A stretch of DNA of 64,000 nt from Leptolyngbyaceae cyanobacterium RM1_1_2 (GCA_012032345.1 JAAUQI010000017.1:1-64000), one strand, 5' to 3'. Shown: positions 39,108 through 48,616, counted from the first letter of the stretch. A program made the numbers and translations. The notes: a model not told the origin generated them from the sequence alone.

Positions 39108-41393
39108 TTAATCCGGTGAGGACTGATCAGGCGCAGTCTCTTTGGGAGACGACTTTTGCAGTGGAATTTCAATAAAAAAGACGGTGCCCTGTCCCGGCTG
39201 CGATTCAAAGTAGAGCTTGCCCTGATGATCTTGGGTAATGATTTGATGACTGATTGCCAGTCCCAAACCCGTTCCTTTACCAACGTCTTTAGTGGTAAAG
39301 AAGGGATCAAACAGCCGATTGCGAATTTTGGTATCAATACCTGAGCCGTTATCTGCAACAGAGATTATGACTGTCCCTTGCTGTGTTACTCGGGTTGTGA
39401 GGGTGATTGCAGGCCGGGTATTTTCTTGCTGTCGTATTTCATTCAGGGCATCAATGGCATTGCTTAAGAGATTCATAAAGACCTGATTGATCTGTCCGAC
39501 ATGGCACTCAACTAGGGGAATTCGACCATACTGCTTGATCACCTGAATTTCTGCTTGAGGAGGCTTAGCCCGCAGGCGATTTTGCAAGAGCTTCAGGGTA
39601 CATTCGATGCCCTCGTGAATATCAAGCGTTTTGACTTCAGATTTGCCTAGATGAGAAAAGGTGCGTAAGGACTGAATAATTTCATAGATTCGCTCTGAGC
39701 CAACCGCCATTGAGTCCAGCAGCTTGGGCATGTCTTCGACTAAGAAGGGTAGGTCAATGGCCTCAGCTTTGGCTTGAATAGTGGGCACGCTTTGAGGATA
39801 GGATTGCTGATAGAGAATCAGTAGCGCCAGTAAATCATTGATGTATTCTCTGGCATGGGGAATGTTGCCATAGATGAAGCTCACCGGGTTATTAATTTCG
39901 TGGGCCAGTCCAGCTACCATTTGGCCCAGACTAGACATTTTTTCTGTTTGTATGAGCTGAGCCTGAGTTTGCTGTAGATGCATCAGCGCCTCAGAGAGTT
40001 CCTGAGTCCGCTGCCGGACTCGATTTTCCAGTTCAGTGTTGCTGATTTCTAGTGCCTGATTGGCTTTCTCTAGCGCGATAAAGGAGTCCTGTAGCTGCTT
40101 TGCCATCTGATTAAAAGACATCGCCAGATCGCTGAGTTCAGCAACGGCTGAGTCCTCCCTCACCACCTGATCAAATTTACCCGCAGCGATCGCCCGAGAA
40201 GCCTGATTCAAGCGCAAAACGGGTCGAATAATCCAGCGGGCGGTCAAGACCCCTAACAAAGTGGCAATGCCCAAGGCCACCAGACAGAGCATGACTGTCG
40301 CCTGAGTATTTTGCTGAATTTGCCCCATGAAGTCGGCTTCTGGCACCGCAACCACAACCAGCCAGTCTAAACCTTGTTCGCTTTTCCAGGGAGTTACCTG
40401 CACAAACTGCTTCTTACCGTTGAGAAAAAAGCTAAGCTGTGTCGCCTCCTCAATAGCACTCAAATCAGCAAACTGACTGGTTAAATGCTGTGCTGTTGCT
40501 CGAATTAGCGGATCCTGACTGTCAGTAGCCAGCAATCGCTCAGGCGTATCGTTAACAAGCCGATAGGGCTTTTCATCTGCGGAACTGCCGATGAAAAGCC
40601 CATTGCGCTCTATGATAAACACCTGTCCTGAAGCACTGACCCGCAAATCTTGCAGGAAGCTACTGATTTGGGCTAGGTGCTGCTCTGCCGCAAGAACGGC
40701 AATGCGATTGTTGTTGGCGTCATAAATTGGCTGGCTAAAGGCGATCGCTAAGTTATAAGGCTCTACCAGCCAGTTATAGACCGGACTCCAAACCCCGGTT
40801 TTTGCTTCAGTAGCTTCGGCATACCAGCCTTCTTGCTGGGCTACAAACGGGCCACCATCTTCGATGACCCGTGTGCGGCTACCTTGGCTGTCAGCTTCCC
40901 AAAAGAGAACGTGGTTGCTGCCGTCTTGAGTCGCGGGTGAGACAATGTCAAAGGTAATGCGCTCGTCGCCATAGAAATAGCCAGTGGCGGTATAGTCACC
41001 CTGCTCATAGCCCAGAAGAATGTAGTCGATATCGAATGTCTTTAGCTGTCTCCACAGAAACTGCTCTACCTGTGCCTGATTTTCTAAATCAATGCCACCT
41101 GTGTCGATCGCGTTAGTGCTGGTCTGAGCAACTTTGTGGGGAATGTCTAAATAGCTGTTGAGGTGCTGGTCAATCCGATCGCTGACCTCGTTTCGCATCT
41201 TAGAAGCAAGCCCATTGATAGCCCGTTGGCCGTTGCGTAGCGACAAATAACCCGTCAGCCCTACGGCGGTAAAAATTTGTAGAACAAAGGGAACGATCAA
41301 AATCAGACGTAGAGAAACTCGCTGAGACTGTTTTTTAGCCTTAGCTTGAGAAAGCAGGTGGGGCACCGTCGAGAGGACAACTTTGTTGTTCAT
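39108..41393 (-). CDS. membrane sensor histidine kinase (Cache-HAMP)
   Basis: A 761-residue protein. After a basic N-terminus comes a membrane helix ([19 protein letters not shown], about 28-47), then a large periplasmic dCache-type sensor region (about 60-355) with the repeat-like [20 protein letters not shown] and [21 protein letters not shown] second helix ([18 protein letters not shown]) and a HAMP domain (about 385-440) follow. Then a coiled coil, the H-box [16 protein letters not shown]-box [15 protein letters not shown], and G-boxes DNGSGID and [11 protein letters not shown]. There is no receiver domain. It lies next to the SDR gene; no cognate regulator is visible nearby. The signal is likely a small organic molecule. 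Confidence 0.95.
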   Translation of the reverse strand: MNNKVVLSTVPHLLSQAKAKKQSQRVSLRLILIVPFVLQIFTAVGLTGYLSLRNGQRAINGLASKMRNEVSDRIDQHLNSYLDIPHKVAQTSTNAIDTGGIDLENQAQVEQFLWRQLKTFDIDYILLGYEQGDYTATGYFYGDERITFDIVSPATQDGSNHVLFWEADSQGSRTRVIEDGGPFVAQQEGWYAEATEAKTGVWSPVYNWLVEPYNLAIAFSQPIYDANNNRIAVLAAEQHLAQISSFLQDLRVSASGQVFIIERNGLFIGSSADEKPYRLVNDTPERLLATDSQDPLIRATAQHLTSQFADLSAIEEATQLSFFLNGKKQFVQVTPWKSEQGLDWLVVVAVPEADFMGQIQQNTQATVMLCLVALGIATLLGVLTARWIIRPVLRLNQASRAIAAGKFDQVVREDSAVAELSDLAMSFNQMAKQLQDSFIALEKANQALEISNTELENRVRQRTQELSEALMHLQQTQAQLIQTEKMSSLGQMVAGLAHEINNPVSFIYGNIPHAREYINDLLALLILYQQSYPQSVPTIQAKAEAIDLPFLVEDMPKLLDSMAVGSERIYEIIQSLRTFSHLGKSEVKTLDIHEGIECTLKLLQNRLRAKPPQAEIQVIKQYGRIPLVECHVGQINQVFMNLLSNAIDALNEIRQQENTRPAITLTTRVTQQGTVIISVADNGSGIDTKIRNRLFDPFFTTKDVGKGTGLGLAISHQIITQDHQGKLYFESQPGQGTVFFIEIPLQKSSPKETAPDQSSPD

Positions 41394-41574
41394 CAGTCTA
41401 GAAAAACCTAACTAACGGTAGCTTGCCCGTATGCAAGCAGCCATATTGACAAGCCTACAAGCTGAGCTTTGAGGCAAATTGCTAAAAATACGTTGTTTGA
41501 CCTCAGGATGCCCGCTGGTTTGAAGGATTCACTAGCTTTGGGATGTTGATAAACGATACGACCTAGCAAAGGAA

Positions 41575-41721
41575 CTCTGGTTGACTGACAAAACTCTTGA
41601 ACCTATGATTCTGCTGTAGGTTTGGTGAAGCTTTGGCACAACCCAACAAAACCGTTGTTGGTGCTGGGCTTCACTTTGTTCCACCCAATCTGCACAAGGA
41701 ACTTTTGTCAGTCGATCAGAG
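41575..41721. repeat. MITE-like element (family A, copy 2)
   Basis: The ends are terminal inverted repeats: CTCTGGTTGACTGACAAAA at the left (41575-41593) and, on the opposite strand from 41721, CTCTGATCGACTGACAAAA. The 147-bp element shares its interior with 30409-30531, including CTGTAGGTTTGGTGAAGCTT and CAACCCAACAAAACCGTT. It has no coding capacity. It lies in the 481-bp gap between the histidine kinase and the DUF3038 gene, which otherwise shows nothing clear. Confidence 0.75.
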
Positions 41722-41874
41722 CAGAACCTTACAGTCAGCATTTCTTATCTTTATGGGTTTTGGCAGGCGATCGCAGACCTGACGTTTTAAAACTGTCCTA
41801 TCAGGGTTTCAAAAACGGTAACTGCTCATGGCAAGATAGGGGCGATCGCCTAGTCTAAAGATGTGGTGTGAATT

Positions 41875-42447
41875 GTGGATGCTTCGGCTGCTGATAGTAA
41901 ACTTTTTGCTCAATCCCCTGTCCCGGAACAGCTAGACGACATCAAGGCTCAGCTCGATCTAATTTTGCTAGCCTTGGAAGCGCTGGCAGGGCTGGGGTCA
42001 GAGGCTGTATTGGACGCTGCTCAATCTTTGGGATTTGCGGCTCTGATGTCAGATCGCGTCGGCCTCTGGCGATTACGACAGTCTAGCCCCCTGCGCAAAG
42101 GACAAGGTCGCAAAAAGCTAGATATTGACGAAGCCAGGGCGCTGGTAGTCGTTATCGCTCACCTAGCCCAGCAGCAGCAGCAGCCGATTCGACAAGCAGT
42201 GGCTAAGCTAGAGGCGCTGACGGCAAAAAAGCAGCCGCTCTATCAGGCGGCTATCCTGGGAGACTACCTGGATGCTTTCAGCAATACTTATCAAGAGCGG
42301 ATGGAAGACCAAGCTTTTTCTAATCAGGCGCTTGAACAGTTGGCTTTAAGACTCTTAGTTGACCTGCTGTTTTATAGTGCTCCTAATGGCGATCGCCGAC
42401 TCTGGCTGGCCCTGTTGGAGCGATCGCGGCGAAAAGCGCTGACATGA
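41875..42447 (+). CDS. DUF3038 family protein
   Basis: The 190-residue soluble protein starts with GTG (41875). It shows the cyanobacterial DUF3038 features: QLDDIKAQLDLILLALEALA, a central RKKLDIDEARALVVVIAHLA, and the C-terminal EQLALRLLVDLLFYSAPNG. It is mostly helical and has no known activity. Its stop overlaps the ATG of the DUF4335 gene (ATGA), a pairing that is common in cyanobacteria. Confidence 0.88.
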   Translation: MDASAADSKLFAQSPVPEQLDDIKAQLDLILLALEALAGLGSEAVLDAAQSLGFAALMSDRVGLWRLRQSSPLRKGQGRKKLDIDEARALVVVIAHLAQQQQQPIRQAVAKLEALTAKKQPLYQAAILGDYLDAFSNTYQERMEDQAFSNQALEQLALRLLVDLLFYSAPNGDRRLWLALLERSRRKALT

Positions 42448-43706
42448 GTATGGCATCGCAGTCTGTTAATCGGCGCTACGTCTCTGAAACCTGGGTGCTG
42501 GAAGTTACTGGCAGTCCCTCATCCCTTTCTGCCCGCAGCGATCGCCTCGTACTGCAAAAACTGCGCTTTCGCCTCACCTGCCAGTCATCGACACCCCCCC
42601 GGCAGTTAAAAGGGCAACAGCCGCAAATTACAGCCTTGACGGCTGTAGTACAGGACTATGTGCAGTCTCAGCTGATGATGATTTCGGCTGCAGCTCTCAG
42701 AGCAGATCCAGCCCCCCAGCCCAAAGCGCAGACGGCCGCAGGCATTTTCTTGATGCCACAGGGACTTACTCAGCATCGACTCCATTTAGGCTCCCTGGCT
42801 AGACAGCCTGCTGAATGGGTACTAGGGACGCTAGAGCTAGCCGATTTAGCTACAGTGTTAGAAAGCTTTGACGCCGAGATGGTGACACTACCGCCTGCTA
42901 GATCTCGTCCTCGCTGGCAGCCGCTGGGCTATGCTGGGGCCGCTGGCCTGCTGCTGGCTGTGGGTCTGGCTACCTGGCTCAATTCGCCACACTCTACTTT
43001 TGAGACCGCTCAGACATCGGGAGATGAAGCCGCGCAAACCTTAGCAGAGTCTGCACCTGAGGACTTGGAGCCGCCGGAAAATTCTGGGCCATCAGACTCT
43101 ACAGCACCTATTACACCCACACCAGAATCAGCCCGCTCAGGCGATCGCCCGTCAGCCCCAACAACACAGCCACCTGCTGAGCCATCTGATCAGGCAGCTG
43201 CACCTATAACTCCCAAGACTCAGCCGACTCCCTCTGCTTCAGCCCCCGCTGATCCCGCTGGCTCTCAGGCCAGCCAGCCAGTAGTACCCGCCACTCCAGC
43301 CCCGGCCACAGCAGCCCCAACTGCAGCAGCAGACGTGGCCCCCGCAGAGGCTGAGCGGGCCAACACAGATGCGATCGCCAGTGCCCCTCCCCCCGATCAG
43401 CTGTCTCAAAATAGTTCCGGCTTAGCCGCTCCCGCCCCGCTCCAGCTAGCCGAAGTGCAGCAGTATTTAGAAGCGACCTGGCAGCCCCCTGCTGATCTGA
43501 AAAACACGTTAATTTATGACTGGGTGCTGGCTGCTGATGGCTCAGTCACCGAGATTAACCCAGTCAGCCCGGCAGCTGCCGCCTACCGCGATCGCTTGTC
43601 AATTTTTGTGGGCGATCGCCCAATTTTTTCGCCGACTGGGGGGGCTGAACTGACTATCCGCATTACGCTAAAACCCTCTGGTGAGGTAGCAGCTACGCTG
43701 CCTTAG
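42444..43706 (+). CDS. DUF4335 family protein with TonB-like C-terminal segment
   Basis: A 420-residue protein. The N-terminal DUF4335 domain (about 1-150) opens with RRYVSETWVLEVTG, followed by a single membrane helix (LGYAGAAGLLLAVGLATWL, about 162-180). A long Pro/Ala/Thr/Ser-rich linker (about 190-325), probably disordered, follows, then a C-terminal module of about 85 residues (LAEVQQYLEATWQPPADLKN and IYDWVLAADGSVTEINP). That module looks like the TonB/TolA-type C-terminal fold. The layout (anchor, extended linker, terminal fold) suggests it spans the periplasm. Translationally coupled to DUF3038. Confidence 0.85.
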   Translation: MSMASQSVNRRYVSETWVLEVTGSPSSLSARSDRLVLQKLRFRLTCQSSTPPRQLKGQQPQITALTAVVQDYVQSQLMMISAAALRADPAPQPKAQTAAGIFLMPQGLTQHRLHLGSLARQPAEWVLGTLELADLATVLESFDAEMVTLPPARSRPRWQPLGYAGAAGLLLAVGLATWLNSPHSTFETAQTSGDEAAQTLAESAPEDLEPPENSGPSDSTAPITPTPESARSGDRPSAPTTQPPAEPSDQAAAPITPKTQPTPSASAPADPAGSQASQPVVPATPAPATAAPTAAADVAPAEAERANTDAIASAPPPDQLSQNSSGLAAPAPLQLAEVQQYLEATWQPPADLKNTLIYDWVLAADGSVTEINPVSPAAAAYRDRLSIFVGDRPIFSPTGGAELTIRITLKPSGEVAATLP

Positions 43707-43781
43707 CCGTTTGAGCAAAAACAGGGAGCGCTGCAGCAGTGCTCCCTGTAATTAAGCCTAGCTTTCAACAGATTCCCTGGT

Positions 43782-44231
43782 TTAAGAGGTTTGCTGGCGC
43801 TGCTGGCTTCTGTGCTTAAGCCGTCGCCGCCGCGCTGCCGAGACTGCCTTGTCAGCCGGAAACCCGACCACAGGCATAACCTGATATCGCCGCTCACTCT
43901 CAAGGCGCTGCAGCTCGGTGTAATCCATCCAATGGATACAGTCTACCGGACAGGTATCAATGGCTTCTTGAATCACCTCATCTGGGTCACCATCTTGGCG
44001 AACCACACGAGCACGCCCGTAGTCAGGCTCAATATAAAACGTGTTGCGGGCAACATGAGCGCAGTTTTTGCAGCCGATGCAGGTTAGTTCGTCCACATAG
44101 ACCCCCCGCTGCCGCACAGTACCGCCTAGCTCAGGCTCAAGACCAGACCGAGAAGTGCGATCGCGCAGCGTACCGCCTAGCTCAGGTTCCAGCCCTGACT
44201 GCTTTTTCTGAGACTGATCAAACTCGTTCAC
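43782..44231 (-). CDS. 4Fe-4S ferredoxin-like protein with duplicated SGLEPELGG motif
   Basis: The 149-residue protein has an N-terminal tandem repeat: SGLEPELGGTLRDRTSR and SGLEPELGGTVRQRG. A ferredoxin fold follows with ELTCIGCKNCAHVA and TCPVDCIHW, giving three Cys in C-x-x-C-x-x-C and a distant C-P-x-x-C, enough for one 4Fe-4S cluster. The C-terminus is basic (SAARRRRLKHRSQQR). This form, with one or two SGLEPELGG copies, is usual in cyanobacteria and travels with Ycf35. It probably carries electrons to an unidentified partner. Confidence 0.88.
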   Translation of the reverse strand: MNEFDQSQKKQSGLEPELGGTLRDRTSRSGLEPELGGTVRQRGVYVDELTCIGCKNCAHVARNTFYIEPDYGRARVVRQDGDPDEVIQEAIDTCPVDCIHWMDYTELQRLESERRYQVMPVVGFPADKAVSAARRRRLKHRSQQRQQTS

Positions 44232-44288
44232 AGACTATGCTCCGCGATTGGCAATTCAAATAGCGCTAGCTATTACAGCGCTGTAGCG

Positions 44289-44678
44289 CTAGGCACTCCA
44301 GCGCTGCAGCACTAGACGGATCGAGCCGTCTGCCTGGGTCTGCTGTTCTGCTACCTGGAAGCCCTGCTGAGCAGTCTCAGCCAGCACGGTATGATAGGCG
44401 TATCGCTGGGTCACCTGATTGAGGAAGCCATCGACTGATAGAGGCTGCTGCCAGTACTGCAGGTCAGCCACAAGCTCATACTCATCGTCAAGATTGCGAC
44501 GAAAGCCGATATCGTAGCCGTTATCTTGCTCAATGACGACTTCTGCAGTCTGGGTTTGGCCTTGGTAGCCCCTGACCGCTTGAGGCCCTGGTTTCCACTC
44601 TGTCTTGAGGTCAGAAAGAGCAGCCTGCAGAGAGGTGAGATTACGAATCTTGGTTTTGATTTGGCTAAAGTGAGACAT
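44289..44678 (-). CDS. ycf35: Ycf35 / DUF1257 family protein
   Basis: The 129-residue protein starts MSHFSQIKTKIRNLTSLQAA, the DUF1257 signature, with KPGPQAVRGYQGQTQTAEVV and FGV-like DIGFRRNLDDEYELVADLQY. Homologs are encoded in red-algal plastids as Ycf35. Function is unknown. It lies between DUF2997 (38 bp upstream) and the ferredoxin (57 bp downstream), the usual three-gene set. The intervening DNA before the ferredoxin has several AGCGCT palindromes. Confidence 0.92.
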   Translation of the reverse strand: MSHFSQIKTKIRNLTSLQAALSDLKTEWKPGPQAVRGYQGQTQTAEVVIEQDNGYDIGFRRNLDDEYELVADLQYWQQPLSVDGFLNQVTQRYAYHTVLAETAQQGFQVAEQQTQADGSIRLVLQRWSA

Positions 44679-44716
44679 GATAACTGTGCAAAGTTGAGTT
44701 TAGAGAGAACAAAAAC

Positions 44717-44932
44717 CTACCACTGACTGAAAGAAACTTGAGCCTCGGAGACAGCCTCAATCTCTTGCTGCTGGGCTTGTGCATAGAATTCAGAGGTTTG
44801 CTGCTGGCTAAGCACCTGGCCTAGCTGTGCTTCAATTGCCGCTGTCACCTCGGCACAAGATGTGCCGACAATTCCAGTGACCATTTCTTTAACTCGACCG
44901 TCAGGGTAGATGACAAATTCCAACGTTTCCAT
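44717..44932 (-). CDS. DUF2997 family protein
   Basis: A 71-residue protein starting at ATG 44932, METLEFVIYPDGRVKEMVTG, then CAEVTAAIEAQLGQVLSQQQ. Family DUF2997 is small and linked with Ycf35. No Cys pair apart from one Cys in GTSCAEV. It is the first gene of the DUF2997-Ycf35-ferredoxin group. Confidence 0.88.
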   Translation of the reverse strand: METLEFVIYPDGRVKEMVTGIVGTSCAEVTAAIEAQLGQVLSQQQTSEFYAQAQQQEIEAVSEAQVSFSQW

Positions 44933-45360
44933 CAAGTCGCTAACCTCTGAATTCTTTAGAAAAGTTATTGAAACTTAAAGCTGATTTTTTGAGATTTTTA
45001 TGATTTCAGTACCAAAAACTGGCCTAAACCTACTTGAATCTTACTAGGGATCCTTTAAATCCTGGCATTAAATAAATTGGAAAAACTTTACGGATTTTAT
45101 TTAGACCAAGAGCGCTTACTCTAATTATTTGCTTAGTTTCGCGCAACTTTCGGCCTTAGTCAAGAATAGTAAACTTTGTAAAGAGCTTTGCTCCACCTTT
45201 GGTTAGATCTGTTGAAGTGGTCAATTTGCCAGCATCTGAGAGTTTAGCCTCAGCCTTAGCTCAGCCTGAAAACCAGCAGCAGCATTAATCACGAGTTTCT
45301 TTTTGTAAGATAACTTAATCTTTTAGATTAAAGCTTAGTCGAGCAGCTATTTCATCAGTA
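44933..45360. other. 428-bp intergenic region between DUF2997 and narM
   Basis: The divergent region carries the promoters of both gene groups. An inverted repeat TTAATCT-TTT-AGATTAA lies at 45315-45331, 30 bp before the NarM start, in a position suited to an operator or leader hairpin. I looked for an NtcA site (GTA-N8-TAC) and found none. Confidence 0.4.
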
Positions 45361-45834
45361 GTGACCGGATCGATGCCTTCAGAAACTCTATTCTTCAAAT
45401 TTGAAGCCGACTTTGTTGAGTCACTGCGCTGCATTCCCATGCAGGTACGCCTGAAGCTAGACACCTGTGGTGTTAAGCTCAAGCTGTCTCACTGGCATCA
45501 GCTCACTCAGGCAGAACGGCGATCGCTCACTCAGCTCCCCTGCTCTACTCCGGCAGAAATTGACCACTATCGACAGCAGCTCCAGCAGAGGGTGACTCAC
45601 CACAGCGGTGCCCCTGCTGAGGAACTGCCGATTGACCCCCAGCCCGCCTGGTTAGAGGGAGAAATTCCGGCCCAGGTAGAAGCCCGTGCGGCCAGCGCAG
45701 ACGCTGAAATTTCAGCCCAGCAGTGGCAGTTGCTGTCGCCGACCCAGCGCTTTGCCCTGCTCAAGCTCAGCCGCCCCAGCCACGAAAGTCAAAATTTTGT
45801 TCCCGCCCTGCGAGAATTTGGCCTGCTTCCCTAG
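45361..45834 (+). CDS. narM: nitrate reductase-associated protein (NarM type)
   Basis: The 157-residue soluble protein begins at GTG 45361. It has the family core FFKFEADFVESLRCIPMQVR, KLDTCGVKLKLSHWHQL and RRSLTQLPCSTPAEIDHY, and ends with LSPTQRFALLKLSRPSHESQ. In cyanobacteria this protein is needed for active ferredoxin-nitrate reductase (NarB), probably for cofactor insertion. narB and nitrate transporter genes are not in the window, so it is a detached member of the nitrate pathway. An alternative start is ATG 45373. Confidence 0.85.
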   Translation: MTGSMPSETLFFKFEADFVESLRCIPMQVRLKLDTCGVKLKLSHWHQLTQAERRSLTQLPCSTPAEIDHYRQQLQQRVTHHSGAPAEELPIDPQPAWLEGEIPAQVEARAASADAEISAQQWQLLSPTQRFALLKLSRPSHESQNFVPALREFGLLP

Positions 45835-45863
45835 ACTGTTAAGCCTCACCTAACTACCAAAAG

Positions 45864-47141
45864 CTACAGAGACGGGGACGCGACCCAAACTCCCATCAGA
45901 AAACCTGTGATGGTGGAAAAGGTAACGGAGCCGCCGCCTAGCTCATAAGCTTCTGGCATCATGGTGCTAGCCAGCATCGCCAAAATAGCGCCTCCGGCAA
46001 TAGACTGGGCGATCGCAATCACTAGGTTGGAAGCGACGCTGCTGAGCAAGCTTCCCAACAGCGCCATCAGGCCGCTGAGCAAAACAGCCCCTACCCACAG
46101 GGTCAGAATTCGACTGATTGAAGTGCCTGCCTGCCGCATTCCTGTAGAGCTAGAGAGCGCCTCTGGAATATTAGAAATGAAAACGGCCATCAAAAACGAG
46201 CTGCCCATCTCAGAACTGCCCGCCGTCAGACCGAGTACTGCTGACTCTGGAATATTGTCAATCAGGGTACCCACCAAAATAGCTAAGGGAGCCGTACTTT
46301 TGCTTACCTGCAGCAGCATCGCCTGCTGCTCAGGTAGCGGCAGATCGATCTTAACGCTGTCTAAAACCTGACGTCGCCAAGTGCCGTCTGCTTCTAGGCT
46401 GCGCAGGGTCGTTTGGGTAGTATCTCGCAGGCGTCTGGCTAAAATTCGGCTGAGGCCGCTGGCTAGCTGTGGCGATCGCTCCAGCATGGCATCAAAATCG
46501 ACTTTGTCTAGCTCATAGAGATCCATTGGCGTGCTGGCAACAACGCTAGCCGATCGCTCTGCCCCCGTCAGCAAGGCCATTTCGCCGAACATTTCACCTG
46601 GGCCAAGCAGAGCCAAAAGCTTTTGGCCCTTGATGATCCGCGCCTCTCCGGTAACGATGAGAAACAGGGCATCCCCAGGCGTTCCCTCCTGGCACAGCAA
46701 GGTTCCGGCCTCGACTGAAAGCGGCTTCAGCAGGGGAATAATCGCCTGCATTTCGGTAGGCGACAGGGCGTGAAGAATCTCCACGTGGGCAATGCGATCG
46801 AGAATTTCTGAGGTTTCTTCTTGGCGCTGGTGATATAAAAATCGTCGAGAAGCAGAGGGATGCCTGAGAAAGCCGCCCTGCTGGTCGATGTAGCTGATAA
46901 CTGAGGTAAACAGAGTGCCCCCGATTAAAAAACCCACTAGGAGTGGCCAAAAACCACTCATCTGATAAACGGGCAGCGAAATATCAAAGGCGATCGCGGC
47001 CAGCAACGTACCGCTACCGAAGGCCATAATCGCGGCTGAAAATACCCGACTAGGCTGCCAGTAAGTTCCGAGCAGTCCGCCAATCAGCAGACTCGAAGCG
47101 CCGAGTAGTCCCTGTAGCAGAGCGTTTAGTGCAGTTGGCAT
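45864..47141 (-). CDS. ZIP-like membrane transporter with inserted cyclic-nucleotide-binding domain
   Basis: A 425-residue protein. ATG 47141 is preferred to 47159 because GGGGAG lies about ten bases upstream. The N-terminal three membrane helices (about 8-95) are followed by a cytoplasmic cNMP-binding domain (about 118-240): LLCQEGTPGDALFLIVTGEA and GEMFGEMALLTGAERSASVV, which includes the phosphate-binding cassette FGEMALLTGAERSASV. Five more membrane helices carry GTLIDNIPESAVLGL and NIPEALSSST, corresponding to the ZIP IPE motifs but with Asp-Asn and Ser-Asn in place of the usual His. So the metal and the gating are unclear. The cassette is close to canonical (RSA), so cAMP or cGMP binding is plausible. 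Confidence 0.85.
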   Translation of the reverse strand: MPTALNALLQGLLGASSLLIGGLLGTYWQPSRVFSAAIMAFGSGTLLAAIAFDISLPVYQMSGFWPLLVGFLIGGTLFTSVISYIDQQGGFLRHPSASRRFLYHQRQEETSEILDRIAHVEILHALSPTEMQAIIPLLKPLSVEAGTLLCQEGTPGDALFLIVTGEARIIKGQKLLALLGPGEMFGEMALLTGAERSASVVASTPMDLYELDKVDFDAMLERSPQLASGLSRILARRLRDTTQTTLRSLEADGTWRRQVLDSVKIDLPLPEQQAMLLQVSKSTAPLAILVGTLIDNIPESAVLGLTAGSSEMGSSFLMAVFISNIPEALSSSTGMRQAGTSISRILTLWVGAVLLSGLMALLGSLLSSVASNLVIAIAQSIAGGAILAMLASTMMPEAYELGGGSVTFSTITGFLMGVWVASPSL

Positions 47142-47254
47142 GAATTTTAAACTCCCCATTCAGTCTCTCATGGAAGTGCTGCCCTCTGTATACTCAAATC
47201 AGGATGGCTACCGACAGCTACCTTGATGTCTGAATTTAGAGAATACGGCCTGCT

Positions 47255-47797
47255 ATGAAAGTACCTCCCTCTCGCCGCCGTCGTCGCTCTCGATTGGCCT
47301 TTACCGCTCAGGTGTCCTGGGGATTTTTGACGCTGTGCGGCCTGCTCTACGGCTTTGTCGGCTTATTTTTAGCTGCGTTTCCGGCCCCTTACTGGATTTG
47401 GATTTTGGCACTGGCAGGTACCCTACTGCAGGCGATCGCGCTGGCTGGGCCTGCGGCTCTGGGGCGGTTTCGCTGGGTTGCTGCCAACTTGCTGGTGGGC
47501 CTAGCGATTTTGGGAATGGGCTTGGTGGTGACGGCGCTGGCGATCGCCATGAACTATGGCAGCACTATCAATCTTGATCAGATTACGCCTGCTAGCGTAG
47601 CGCTCAATGTGTTTAAGGTTGGCATTGTAGCTGTGATCACGGCAGGACTTAGCTCAATCATGACCGCATTTCTGGGCGATCGCCTGCTGCAAATTTTCAA
47701 GCGCAGAGCCGTTACGATAATTGTATCAGGGGTTTCGGTGTTAGGGCTTGGCATAGGTGCCCTGATTGGCATAGCGTTTATTGCCAGTCAAGCTTAG
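47255..47797 (+). CDS. hypothetical integral membrane protein (DUF3611-like)
   Basis: The 180-residue protein has a basic N-terminus (PPSRRRRRSRLAF) and four membrane helices (WGFLTLCGLLYGFVGLFLAA, WIWILALAGTLLQAIALAG, LLVGLAILGMGLVVTALAIA, and VSVLGLGIGALIGIAFIA). It resembles the cyanobacterial DUF3611 group, which is helical with a similar pattern, but I am not certain. It is divergent from the transporter and 34 bp upstream of the EI24 gene. Confidence 0.6.
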   Translation: MKVPPSRRRRRSRLAFTAQVSWGFLTLCGLLYGFVGLFLAAFPAPYWIWILALAGTLLQAIALAGPAALGRFRWVAANLLVGLAILGMGLVVTALAIAMNYGSTINLDQITPASVALNVFKVGIVAVITAGLSSIMTAFLGDRLLQIFKRRAVTIIVSGVSVLGLGIGALIGIAFIASQA

Positions 47798-47831
47798 TTT
47801 TTGTCTATTTTTCTGCGTATCCTCTGATTTT

Positions 47832-48616
47832 ATGTCCTCTCTTTTGCCCAACGGAGCCGGAGTAGGGGGCTTATTTATAGGAGCCACCTATCCTCTACGT
47901 GCAGTCCGGCTGCTGCTGCATCCTAAGCTGCGCCCTTACATTGTCTGGCCGCTTGTGATTAACCTGCTGCTCGGTATCGGTCTCTATGCCAGCCTGTTTT
48001 GGTTTGGTCTGCGGCGGCTAGATGCTTACATAGACACCTATCTGGCGACCTTGCCTGAGTGGTTAGCCTTGGTTCGCTACGGCGTTCAAGGGCTGGTGCT
48101 GCTGTTGCTGCTGGTGGTGACGGGGCTGGTGCTGTTGCAGTTTGGTAGCCTGCTGGGATCGCCTTTTTACGGCAGGCTTTCTGAAGAGCTAGAGCTGATT
48201 AAAACCGGGCAGCGACTGGCTGGACTACCCCTGACGCCGATTGGAATTCTAAGTGATCTGGGCCGTGCAATTGCCTTTGAACTGAAAAAATTTTGCTGGC
48301 GATCGCAGTCGGTAGCCTCTTACTGCTCGGCAACTTAGCTCCCGGCGTGGGTACGCTAGTGGCGACTTTTGGCGGCATAGCTTTGGCGGTGCTGCTGGTT
48401 TGCCTAGACTTTTTAGATCCGCCGTTAGAGCGGCGGCGGCTGCGCTTTCGTAGCAAGCTAAAGCTAATCTGGCAGACGCTGCCTGCAAGCGCCAGTTTTG
48501 GTCTGCTCTGTCTGGGATTGGTCAGCCTGCCGCTGATTAATTTACTGGCGATTCCGCTCTGCATTACGGCAGGGACGCTGTTTTTTTGCGATCGCATCTA
48601 CGCGCCCCCGGCTTGA
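47832..48616 (+). pseudogene. EI24/CysZ-like membrane protein, frameshifted
   Basis: The ATG at 47832 begins MSSLLPNGAGVGGLFIGATY, followed by LRAVRLLLHPKLRPYIVWPL, the EI24/CysZ start. The frame changes at AAAAAA (48285-48290): one more A restores LAIAVGSLLLLGNLAPGVG and the rest of the protein to the stop at 48616, about 262 residues. The hydrophobic segments and the PFYGRLSEELE phrase are typical. CysZ proteins are sulfate permeases; the role of cyanobacterial EI24 proteins is not settled. Frameshift could be an error in a six-A run. Confidence 0.82.

Noticed and set aside
44936-45360. NtcA box (GTA-N8-TAC) upstream of narM
   Set aside because: Only partial matches such as GTA-N8-TAA-like words occur; none fits the consensus.
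48270-48320. Programmed -1 frameshift at AAAAAATTTT in the EI24 gene
   Set aside because: Slippery-looking, but several unrelated genes in the window show the same one-base defect at short homopolymers, so error or decay is simpler, and no stimulatory stem was seen.
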